Shown: piece after piece, positions 1 through 9,200 of the stretch
How positions within the stretch are numbered: the first letter of the stretch is position 1
Layout of the letters: the number at the start of each line of letters is the position of its first letter
Assembly: GCA_028565635.1 (NCBI GenBank)
Contig: JAOXYB010021415.1
Location: 1-17,233, forward strand
DNA length: 17,233 nucleotides
Direction of reading: 5' to 3'
From: Phoronis ovalis
Taxonomy: Eukaryota > Phoronida > Phoronidae
Made by a program: the position numbers and the translations under genes
The notes under the pieces: generated by a model
Databases searched by the model: none
What the model saw: the letters and a program-made list of their open reading frames with translations, nothing else
Told to the model about the DNA's origin: nothing

Positions 1-1137
1 CGATTACAGCATAGAGGAACAAAGGAACAGCTTCTAGCCTAGGAAAACGGTCAGGAAATCGTGAGCGTTTTCGAAACAACTTTTAACTTGATTTTTATAG
101 GGTTTTCTAGGATTTTTTTCCCCAGAAATGTCGTGACCGTGTTCCAGAAAACGGTGGAAATCCCCATGTATCCGCGCCTGCAAACTACTAATCACTGGTA
201 GGCGAGATATAAAAGCGAAATGATTGCATGACAGTCGGCAAGACCCGGGAGTCTGGTGAGGTGCCCACCTGTATAAACTGGTATGAACCGGTATCAATTT
301 GCATTTACGAACCGGTATCAATTTGCATTTACTATTTATACTAACAAGTACATTTTATTATGAAACACCTGATCTATAAATGTATTGTATACATAAATAT
401 GCGAGTTTTTACACTGCGAATAACGTACTTCAGTGATACGTTAATAATTAAAATAAATTAACCATACATGTCTTCGAACTTAATGTGCTCTGACCCTAAG
501 TATTTTTAATATCATACAATATTGTGAACAGAGCCCAGCTATTGTGATATCATTTTATATCGAAAATAATTCATAAACCGTTCAACTGAGATACAAAAAT
601 ATATCTACAACGCTACAAGACTTGTTAAGAAAATAAATGTACAAAGTCATTTCATCCAATACAACAAAACCAAAATATGGCAAGTGACAACCAACTATAC
701 AAGGCACTATATATACACTATATGTAATATATATTAACCATTATATATCATTGCGAAATGCCTTGAGATAAAGGCCGCAATTAGGGAGATTAAGACAGCG
801 AGCAAAAAAGCTGACTGATATGATATGTAATACAATCTCATAAAAAAACTTGATGCAACACAGGCTATATACCTAAAACACAGTCCACTTAGATACTCAT
901 ATATCATGTACACTGGCGTGATATAATTTACCTGATATTGGTGTGCCATCCCACATTCTGTTGCAACTGGTAGGAATTTAAATGCTCGCGATTAATCACT
1001 GTTCGTCGGCAAAACTGCCCATTGAATGTCGACTTCCTGATCGAACTACATGTCGCAATATTACCTTGCTTGTTAATAACTCCAACTAATCTACCAAATG
1101 ATTTTCTGCACAATTGAGAAAAGAACATTGTGTGTGG
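1..1137. other. Intergenic DNA, no gene recognised
   Basis: Positions 1-280 are richer in GC than the rest and contain a 95-codon open reading on the minus strand with no recognisable domain, no codon bias and no splice context. From 340 on the sequence is AT-rich with many stops. Apart from the 24-bp duplication at 285-332 I see nothing structured. Confidence 0.5.
285..332. repeat. 24-bp tandem duplication
   Basis: Two perfect adjacent copies of a 24-bp unit starting GAACCGGTATCAATTTGC, at 285-308 and 309-332. A degenerate partial unit (ACTGGTATGAACC) lies just left of them. Confidence 0.9.
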
Positions 1138-1570
1138 TTTAATTACGATTGTAAAATCCCTATTGAAACTACAACTCCAGCCGTAAAACAGCTGATGATC
1201 TGGTCCCTGGGATCTGGTTTATTTATAGATTACTTGACCCAGGTATTGATAGACCGTAAAGGATCCGGTCAAGGTCACTTCAACTTTAATACTGTACTAT
1301 TATAGGGGGGTAAAGGGGGGTTTTCGCGAGCAACGAGCATTCACTTTTGCCTTTTTTTTACTTACCGCGATTTTCTTTGGCGACCTTTTTTTTTGGTTGT
1401 ATTTTTTTAACAACCGTTTTTTTTTTTGCTTGTTAATTTGTTTTCTTGTTAAGTGCGACCAGCGAGCATTGCCAATTTTTAACTGCTAGCATTGCACCTG
1501 GGGGGTACCCCCTACCCCCTCATTATAACCGTTTGGGGTTTACTGATCAATAGATACATAATAACAGCAT
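1138..1570. repeat. Dispersed repeat, copy A (interrupted)
   Basis: Similar to copy B at 3575-3800: both have ATTGAAACTAC, GGGATCTGGTTTA, a GACCCAG block, GGTCAA..TTCAACT and ACCGTTTG.GGTTT followed by a TGATCA..CAATAGAT-like stretch and ACATAATAA. Copy A is broken by a 217-bp insertion (1305-1521). A further matching part resumes only near 2536, so more DNA has come in between. No coding capacity is seen. Confidence 0.65.
1305..1521. mobile_element. 217-bp non-autonomous insertion with 6-bp flanking repeats
   Basis: Flanked on both sides by ATTATA (1299-1304 and 1522-1527), which looks like a target-site duplication. The ends are G-rich on the left (GGGGGGTAAAGGGGGG) and C-rich on the right (CCCCCTACCCCCTC when read on the plus strand), forming loose terminal inverted repeats. 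Inside it is T-rich with two direct copies of GCGA(G/C)CA(A/G)CGAGCATT at 1326-1341 and 1455-1470. The related copy B lacks this segment, so it acts as an empty site. There is no ORF, so it would need a transposase in trans. Confidence 0.55.
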
Positions 1571-1776
1571 CACGTCTAATGCATACCAAAAGTGTTTAAA
1601 AAATAAATGTGCTCTTTTTAGGAAACCCCCACGATTCTATTTATTATAATATGTCATTGAGTTTTCCCCCGAAACACGCACATTTGTTCACATCGTATGT
1701 ACTTTAGAAAGGAAACCAAAGTGTTAGTATGTAGTAAATGGGGTGATGGCCCATGTAAGCGTCACGAGCATATGCT

Positions 1777-2175
1777 ATGTGTGTTGTAAGAGTAGTAAGA
1801 GTTAGCACTTTTGCAATGTGTAGTTTTCGTAGTATGCGTTGTAAGCGTAGTATGCGTAGTTTTCGTATAATGTGTAGTAAACGTAGTATGCGTAGTAACA
1901 GTAGTATGCGTAGTAAGCGTACTATGCGTAGTAACAGTAGTATGCGTAGTAAGCGTAGTAATCGTAGTAAACGTAGTATGCGTAGTATGCGTAGTAAGCG
2001 TAGTAACAGTAGTATGCGTAGTAAGCGTAGTTTTCGTAGTAAGCGTAGTAATCGTAGTAAGCGTAGTTTTCGTAGTAAGCGTAGTATGCGTAGTAAGCGT
2101 AGTATGCATAGTAAGCGTAGTTTTCGTAGTAAGCGTAGTAATCGTAGTAAACGTAGTAAGCGTAGTAAACAGTAA
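1777..2175. repeat. 9-bp minisatellite, unit CGTAGTNNN
   Basis: About 40 units of 9 bp share CGTAGT and differ in the last triplet, mostly ATG, AAG, TTT, AAT, AAA or AAC. The core at 1828-2171 is regular; the left flank decays into related but irregular sequence. Because the unit is a multiple of three, it is open on the plus strand as a 132-codon Ser/Arg-rich reading (SMRSKRSNSS) and on the minus strand as a Thr-rich one (TTHTTLTT). Neither has supporting context, so I treat both as by-products of the repeat. Confidence 0.92.
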
Positions 2176-2223
2176 ATGTTTTTTTTTTTACAGCAATGTC
2201 TTATGATTTATGTACCCCTGGGA

Positions 2224-2243
2224 TTAGACTTGCACAAGTCTAA
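2224..2243. repeat. Perfect 9-bp stem palindrome
   Basis: TTAGACTTG and CAAGTCTAA face each other across a 2-base loop. A related motif in inverted orientation, AGACTTGAGCCAGTCTACCCTGGGA, partly matching this site and its CCCTGGGA flank, begins near 2512. The pair could mark the ends of a small element of about 300 bp. Confidence 0.6.
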
Positions 2244-2535
2244 AATGATTTTTTTGATACTGATATTTTTTTTTAATAATATTATTAAGCTTATGTTTCA
2301 TAATCATTAAAACATGCATTTTATTTATTATACTTTTACATTTTGAAGTTTTGAATTTTTTTTATCAGGCCATATATAAAACAGGGGTATATATAAACAC
2401 TGAAATTATGATATTTTATGTTGTATAAACATTTTCTCCAACTAATAACTGAAAATATGATATTTTGTGTTGTGAAAATAAAGTATTAAAAAAATAAAAT
2501 ATTTTGCCAGGCAGACTTGAGCCAGTCTACCCTGG

Positions 2536-2720
2536 GATATGTCTTAGGCTACATATCACTGTACAGCACAACAAGTATCCGAAAGTGAGCAAAACCACTG
2601 CACAGTACTTAGGGCAACATTTGTACACACTTGGAAATAAAATCTGAAAATTCAAAAATGTATGGCTAAATAATATAACCAATAGAATGTCACTCTCCTA
2701 TATCACATGCCGGGTCACAT
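2536..2720. repeat. Dispersed repeat, copy A, distal part
   Basis: Matches 3845-4020 of copy B: GTCTTAGGC.ACAT, GAGCAAAA, the block ACTTAGGGC.ACATTTGTA, ACTTGGAAAT, AAAATTCAAAA.TGTAT and AAATAATATAACCAAT. The matches are in the same order and orientation, which shows common origin. Confidence 0.75.
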
Positions 2721-2903
2721 AATTTCGTATTTCAGAATTTTTTAATGTTCTGTTTTATTTAGTAAAAATCTGTTTTAAAATTCCAGTTATAATTAAGTTC
2801 CCTAGCCGATTATAGCTTAAAGTTTGTTCTTAGCAGGTATCAATATACACTATACATTGTTTTGTTGTGATGTGTCGCTTGGCGGCGCGCAGAACACTGC
2901 AAA

Positions 2904-3047
2904 CTATCGAAAGCCATTAGGGTCAAAACGTCTTCTTATAGACACGTTATAATTATTTAGAACGTGTAGTAAATAATTAGAACGTGTTCTAACTATATTT
3001 AGACCGTGCCCATAAGAAAACGTTTTGACCCTAATGGCTTTCGATAG
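2904..3047. mobile_element. 144-bp palindromic MITE-like foldback element
   Basis: The ends, 2904-2930 and 3021-3047, are perfect inverted repeats of 27 bp (CTATCGAAAGCC outermost), and imperfect pairing continues inward for roughly 18 bp. The flanks show a direct repeat, CAAA at 2900-2903 and 3048-3051 (or GCAAA if the last G is shared), consistent with a target-site duplication. The centre is AT-rich with two copies of TTAGAACGTG. No coding capacity; a DNA-transposon-derived MITE is the simplest reading, superfamily unknown. Confidence 0.8.
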
Positions 3048-3074
3048 CAAACTCATTTGTTGTCTTTGGGCGAG

Positions 3075-3082
3075 TATAAATA
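3075..3082 (+). promoter_or_regulatory. TATA-box-like TATAAATA
   Basis: A consensus TATAAATA in GCGAG-TATAAATA-GC context lies 28 bp past the MITE. No gene follows on the plus strand, so this may be chance in AT-rich DNA. Confidence 0.12.
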
Positions 3083-3169
3083 GCCACATTCAGCCACATT
3101 GAAATAGTAAGTGAAGTCTTGTTATTAATGTGTCATTTCAAATTTTTTTTTGACTAGCTGAAGTAGCAT

Positions 3170-3232
3170 TAATATATTATATTATATATTATTATATTAA
3201 TATATTATATTATATATTATATTTTTATATTA
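3170..3232. repeat. AT-only low-complexity stretch
   Basis: Made of irregular ATTATAT/ATATTA units with no G or C for about 60 bp. It can fold back on itself. Confidence 0.85.
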
Positions 3233-3574
3233 GTTGTAATCAGTGTAATGTGACTGGCACATGTACGTGTAAATAGTATGTAGCCGTTATTTATCAATAA
3301 TATGCGATGCAAAAAACATACTATGTCATACATACATGTATATTTTTTCAGTTGTAGAAAACAAGCAAATCAAAGGTTCTATTCCATTAGAAATATCTGC
3401 TATATTGTAAAAATAAATTATGAACAAGACTTGTCAAGTCATTTATTAGATGATTATAGTAGTCTGTCTTCATTTATATAACTGCTACATGTACAATTAT
3501 GGGATTAAAACGTATGGTCTATCTATATTCTTATACTTAAATTTAAAGTGACTTTTGGTCAAGTTTGTAGAAAT

Positions 3575-4060
3575 GGCCAAATTAATACGATTATAAATCT
3601 TTTATTGAAACTACTAGTTATGCACTATTACAGCGCTAGCCCGGGTAACACAGTTGATGATTTTATGCCGGGGATCTGGTTTACTTGTAGACTCGTAGAC
3701 CCAGTGTTGAGGTCCAGGTCAATTCAACTATAATTAGAACCGTTTGAGGTTTTTGATCATAGGCAATAGATCCGGGCAATACATACATAATAATAGTATT
3801 ATAATTGTATTATATTTATTAAAACTAGGATATATAACGTTCTAAGTCTTAGGCGACATCATTGTGGCACGGTATTGGCAGATGAGCAAAAATACAAACA
3901 CTACTTAGGGCTACATTTGTATATACTTGGAAATGTAATGTAAAATTCAAAATGTATCGGTAAATAATATAACCAATAAAATATCGTTAAAAACATAACC
4001 CCGGTCTTATCCCGCTCTCCCGTGTCACCCTGAAAATCGTATGTTATTTTTAACATAGTG
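3575..4060. repeat. Dispersed repeat, copy B (most complete)
   Basis: The two blocks shared with 1138-1570 and 2536-2720 lie here almost back to back, so this copy gives the likely original order. Its right end (TCCCGTGTCACCCTGAAA..TGTTATTTTT) also matches an intronic fragment at 12297-12345. Boundaries are approximate. No ORF of note is present, and I saw no clear tRNA-like A and B boxes, so the class (SINE, MITE or other) is open. Confidence 0.65.
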
Positions 4061-5220
4061 GAAAATCCAAGCTGAGACAAAAAAAGCTTAATTGTTTTTC
4101 TGAAATTGTCATCCCAGGGAGTTTATTACATGTAGTCTTCAGTACTTATTGTATGTAAAGTTGTTTAAAACAGACAACTTACAATTGCCGTTTGAAAAGG
4201 TAATCAGCATATTTATTTCTTGCTTCAGTTTTAATTAATAATGTAAACAATGGTCCCACAAGGCACCTAGATGCATGATCAGCCATAAATAACTAACATT
4301 TTATTTCTTATAAAACTTGTCAGAACGTATCGTGTACAAAGTTACATTCTGGAAAACATGTAAAATTCAACATAATAAATAACAAGATTTGCGTTTTACC
4401 AATAATTTATTCAAACCAGTGTTTAAGACAATGGGTGAAGACCTTTGTGGCGTGCGTGTGGAGCTAATTCCTTCCCTTGACTTCGAGAAGAGTTGCGACT
4501 TTCTCCGGCTCGAGATTTGTAACAATTCAAAACACATTTTTTGGTTAAATTTGCTTGAAGGTTACCTTAAACAAATATCAATAACAAGTTATTTTCAGAA
4601 ATACTAAATGCTATCAAATTTGTACATGTAAATATACTTCATATTTGAGTAAGTCAAGTTATAGCACATTCTATACTTCATAAACAAATCATACATTTTG
4701 TGTACTGGGAAAATCAATCATGGGGAGACAATTGGTTGGGACCATTAATAAATGACAAACCACTATATATTGGAACTTTTATTGTATTTATAAAATAAAA
4801 GTATCAAACACAGTGTATACAAACAGTTCTAAAAAAATTAAGTCTTCAGTTCTGTTTAGTAGGCATAAAAATATAAAGCTCTACTAACAGATAATAGTCC
4901 AAAATTATCACAACTGATTATATGCTGATTACGATTTCTTAATAATTATAAAAAGCATAGCTGATATCACTAAAAGTTGATAATAGGAAATTGATGAAGA
5001 TAAACCTTTTATGAAATATCACAATGTTCAATAAATACCAGACATAACTCCACACCTAGAATCATTATCAAAAAAGAACACCAATAGTATAAAAGTATAT
5101 TGCAATATAAACCAAAAATCGTCGCCAAATCTCAAAGTTTTGTAACAAAGTAGGACATGCGTAGAAAATTTCAAAGCAATTTTTAACCGCTTGTACGCGA
5201 GCGTTAAAGTTAAATGATAG
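4061..5220. other. AT-rich intergenic DNA, no gene recognised
   Basis: A 72-codon open reading on the plus strand at 4389-4607 begins with TTG rather than ATG and shows no known domain. Otherwise stops are frequent in all frames and no repeat structure stands out. Confidence 0.45.
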
Positions 5221-5267
5221 ACTTGTATTTTATGATGATACACTTGTATTTTATGATGATACACTTG
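5221..5267. repeat. 21-bp tandem repeat, two copies and a bit
   Basis: Perfect copies of ACTTGTATTTTATGATGATA-C at 5221-5241 and 5242-5262, followed by a partial ACTTG. Confidence 0.9.
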
Positions 5268-5429
5268 CATCTAGAATTAGATGTCATTAAAACACACGGT
5301 AAATATGCACTTACATGTATATATAAATATACTTTATAGATATTACTTTTGCTATCAGTCTGTACTAGCTGTTTTTCAGCTTTTGCATTCACTTTTTAAA
5401 ACTAAAATTTAGCGTCTCGCAGTGACACC

Positions 5430-5492
5430 AAGTGTATGGCTTCCCGCACAAAGTGTATGGCTTCCCGCACAAAGTGTATGGCTTCCCGCACA
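5430..5492. repeat. 21-bp tandem repeat, three perfect copies
   Basis: Unit AAGTGTATGGCTTCCCGCAC-A at 5430-5450, 5451-5471 and 5472-5492, then AAGT of a fourth. It is more GC-rich than its surroundings and unrelated to the 21-bp unit 200 bp to the left. Confidence 0.92.
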
Positions 5493-5697
5493 AAGTTTTG
5501 ACATGGCAGCTTTTTTGGATTAAAAAAAATATAAAGAATAAAAACGTAAAAGGGAATCTAAAATTACATATACACAGACACGCACACATGCCCTCAACCA
5601 TAAAATGACAGCAATTAATTGCTATGCATTAATAGTTCTCAATCATACGAGATAACCGTATAGCCTTTCTTTCACTATAAATGCGTTAGTTTGTTTT

Positions 5698-5760
5698 AGC
5701 TGTACCTTATAGTCATCAAAATAAATTCTGCTCAGTTGTACCTTATGTTCATTAAATTTT
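5698..5760. repeat. 36-bp imperfect tandem duplication
   Basis: AG(C/T)TGTACCTTAT starts at 5698 and again at 5734. Similarity continues with (A)GT.CAT.AAA(A/T) before fading. Confidence 0.6.
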
Positions 5761-6034
5761 TCTCTTTCCATTTTTTGCTGTTTCATCATCTTGAATGAAA
5801 GTAGTACAAACAAATATAAGTATAGTGAAATTTGATAGAAATATTTGAGCAAGAGCAAAAGCACGAATTTTGTTGCTTGTGGCTCGGTATTTTTCCCCCG
5901 GGGTAGTCAGATATTTTTTTCAGGGATGTCAGTAATTGTAAATGTAAATACTGACAATGCAATCGGATTTATAAACACGAGATGTCAAAAAAATATGCAA
6001 CGAAGAAAAGTAGAAATATTACAAATACTTAAAC

Positions 6035-6227
6035 TTAGGGTTTAGTATTAAAAAAGTCAGGGTCCTTAATGGCAAGGGAATTTCCGCTTTCTTCAAATAG
6101 AAATGCACTTGTAGAGACAGCTGAATCTGAGGTACCCGGTCGTGTATTGCTGTTATTCGAGTATCTGTGCTGCGGTTCTACAGTCTGCTCTTTTGGAATA
6201 GGTCCAACGCACGACGGAGATTTCACT
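6035..6227 (-). CDS. Terminal coding exon: cytoplasmic tail and stop
   Basis: 193 nt of coding sequence, entered in phase 2 through the acceptor ATTTTGCAG; the split codon gives Arg, continuing KFAKR to [14 protein letters not shown]. The tail ends DPDFFNTKP and TAA (6035-6037). Tail length is 68 residues counting from the membrane. No ITAM, ITIM, PDZ-ligand or kinase signature is seen; RYSNN fits the Y-x-N pattern of Grb2-type SH2 ligands, a weak match. It is Ser/Thr-rich with possible phosphorylation sites. Confidence 0.88.
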
Positions 6228-9200
6228 CTGCAAAATTGAGAACATGCATGTACAGTTAGTTATAGCATCGATATTTTTTGTGTCTTGTGCTGCTATAGAG
6301 ATTTCTGTGTCATATTAGATTTATTCTAATTTCCATGGGGAGTTTCTAGTTGGGTTGCCGATTAGTCCCTATTTTATCGATAGTGCAATAGGACATATTT
6401 GATTTTTCATCATGAATGAGTAAAAAGTTTTCAACGTACCTCTTGGCAAATTTCACAATGATAATTCCAGCAACAATAACAACTACTACCGCACCAACTA
6501 CAATTCCAATGATTGCACCCACGGAAAACACATGCGAAGGAATTTCACCTGGATCAGCAGCTTGTTCATTACCATTTCCATTTTTAAATGATTGTGTTGT
6601 TGATGCCTGTCCATCTGTAGGCTCACCTGTTCTGTCGGTCAAAACAAGAATGCCTGTAATGGTGAGTTCAGTGCTGGATTGTGACATCGTTGTTGTAATA
6701 GTATCTGTCAGAGCAGTAGTTCTTGCATCGGTGGGCACAGTATTTGACCGTGACACAGTTGCAACATCAATACGGGTAATAGCAGCTTCGGTCGGCTCGG
6801 CACTAGATTGTGACATAGTGGTAATTTCAGTGTTAGTGAGCTCAGAACTGGATTGTGACATAATTGTAGTGTCACTATTGGGCATAGTAGAGGTTTCTTT
6901 ATACATGAGATCAGTACTAAATAACGACATTGTTGTAGTATCACTATCAGTCCTAGCATGAATGTTTACATCTGTAGACAAGCTTGTAACAATATCTGTG
7001 GTTATGTCAGTATTTGTCGCTGATGTAAAAACGGTTTCACCAGCTTCTGAAATTTGAATGCTAGTTGTACCATCCAAAGATGTTCCATAGGTTTCTGTTG
7101 ATGAATCTGTAGTCTCAACAGAACCTTCTGTCGAGTGTTCGCCTGTAGTGGTAACAACTGTAGTCGTTGTAGCGTCATCAGTTGTAATACCACTATCGGT
7201 CAGAGTAGACGTTGCAAAATCCGCGGGAGCCATACTGGATTGTGACATAATTGTAGTATCACTATCGGTCATAGCAGATGTTTCTGTATAGACGAGATCA
7301 GTACTGGATAACGACATGGTCGTAGTATCACTATCACTTTCTATTGATGAATCTGTAGTCTCAACAGAACCTTCTGTCGAGTGTTCGCCTGTAGTGGTAA
7401 CAACTGTAGTCGTTGTATCGTCATCAGTTGTAATACCAGAAATAGTTGTAATACCACTATCGGTCAGAGTAGATGTTTCTGTATAGACGAGATCAGTACT
7501 AGATAACGACATGGTCGTAGTATCACTATCACTTTCTATTGATGAATCTGTAGTCTCAACAGAACCTTCTGTCGAGTGTTCGCCTGTAGTGGTAACAACT
7601 GTAGTCGTTGTATCGTCATCAGTTGTAATACCAGAAATAGTTGTAATACCACTATCGGTCAGAGTAGATGTTTCTGTATAGACGAGATCAGTACTAGATA
7701 ACGACATGGTCGTAGTATCACTATGACTTTCTGTTGATGAATCCTCGTTACTTTTGGTTGCATCTGCCACTGTAGTGGAAACAACTGCAGTAGTGGAAAC
7801 AACTGCAGTAGTTGTAGCGTCATCAGTTGTTAGCGGTGGAGTGCTGGTAAAACTTAAAGTTGATGTTAACCAAGTTTCAACAGACAAAAAAGTGGAAGGA
7901 AGCAATTCAGTTGTGGATGAGTTTCCCTGTATAGACTCTACAACTGTCGTACTATCATCAGTTCCTGAAATAAGGCAATTTTTTAAAATAATATAAAAAT
8001 TGCACCTGATACATTTTATGTACGAAAATCTTTCATAGTGTACATAGAGCACACTGAGCACAATTCTCATTTAGATTGAGGTGGTACATATGTTTTTTCA
8101 TTTCCGTAGAAACATACCATTTGGGGCGATGCAATCCGTTTCATTAGCTGTTCCTCCATCAAGTGTCGTCCAGCCAGTGGGACAGGGTAAACATTCAGTC
8201 TGCGCCTCTTCCGGTTGGTAATAACCGACATCACACAAGGCACAACCTATCTCAGTGTTGTTATTCAAATTTTCTGAGTAGTATGTACCAGCTCGACATA
8301 TAACTAAATGAATATATAATTAAGAAACAATTATTTGTATCCCCGAAAGACAAATATAAGCAACTATGTAATATATTTATAGGTATCACTCTCTAGTCTG
8401 CATATGACTGTATCCCATGCAGATGGCATATAAAATCGTAAAATTATATAGGACATGAAGAATCTCGATGTAGGTATTAATGTTAATGCACTACTGTCTG
8501 GATAGGCGCAGTTAACACATTTTCCCGTAAATCTGTATCAAGTGAAATTATTCATGGGATGGTTATTCATTATACAATAACAACTTGAGAATAAGGAATT
8601 AAGATTCATATAATATACTAGCTATAATATTTGAAAATACAGTATGGTAAGTCTTGAATATTGCACTTACTGCATGACCCATCTCCACCCAGAACCGTTC
8701 CGGCTGAACAAATTGTCTCTGTTTCAAATGTCATGTTGCTCAGATCAACGCTAAATGTTGTGCCATTAATGACGATGTTAATTGGATCACCTCCTGATGT
8801 AACGTTAGAAACAATTGACTCTAGTTCTAGTAGCTCTTGCTCTGACTCAGAAGCATTGTATGTAGCTGTAGGTAGAAAATGTTTATACATAACTGAAAGC
8901 GTTTAAGCTATTACATGAAAAGTATAGCAATTAACCTTGTTCTGCTTGTTTAACAGTAAACATAGTTAGAAGCTCCTGTGTGTTAACCAGGATGCTAATG
9001 CACCTTTACCAATCAGTTGTGTTGACCTCTTCAAGTCTGGTTATATATTCATTGGTTATTCCAAGTCATTTGGGATTGAAAAGTTCCATGTCTCTGATTG
9101 GTTTTAATAGAAAATATCAAACTTAAAAAATAGCAGTTTGTTAGTTGTAATTTCGAATTGCTTTTGTGCCACCAAAATATCTTTCAAGGCCATGCTAAAA

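Larger units (their letters stand above)
4778..6034 (-). other. Presumed 3' UTR / downstream region of the gene
   Basis: The 3' UTR must start here, but its end is not visible. I found no AATAAA on the minus strand between the stop codon and 4783; the first canonical hexamer is at 4778-4783 (TTTATT on the plus strand), about 1.25 kb away, which may or may not be used. Variants such as AATGAA near 5749 are closer. The stretch carries two 21-bp tandem arrays and a 36-bp duplication, listed separately. Confidence 0.35.

Noticed and set aside
34-321. 95-codon open reading on the minus strand in GC-richer DNA
   Set aside because: No domain, no splice or promoter context, and it runs into a 24-bp tandem duplication; likely chance or repeat-derived.
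1762-2109. Thr-rich (TTx)n reading on the minus strand of the minisatellite, mucin- or antifreeze-like at first sight
   Set aside because: A 9-bp repeat is open in several frames by construction; no flanking exon or signal peptide supports translation.
1777-2175. Ser/Arg-rich (RSx)n reading on the plus strand, resembling an SR domain
   Set aside because: Begins and ends with the repeat, lacks an RNA-binding domain, and no splice partner is visible.
3575-3800. tRNA-derived SINE head in dispersed repeat copy B
   Set aside because: No convincing A box or B box could be found, so the class is left open.
4389-4607. 72-codon reading on the plus strand
   Set aside because: Starts with TTG, no recognised domain, AT-rich surroundings without exon signals.
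6416-6961. 181-codon reading on the plus strand opposite the mucin exon
   Set aside because: Antisense shadow of the Ser/Thr-rich repeat; the minus-strand frame is tied to a TM helix and verified splice joins.
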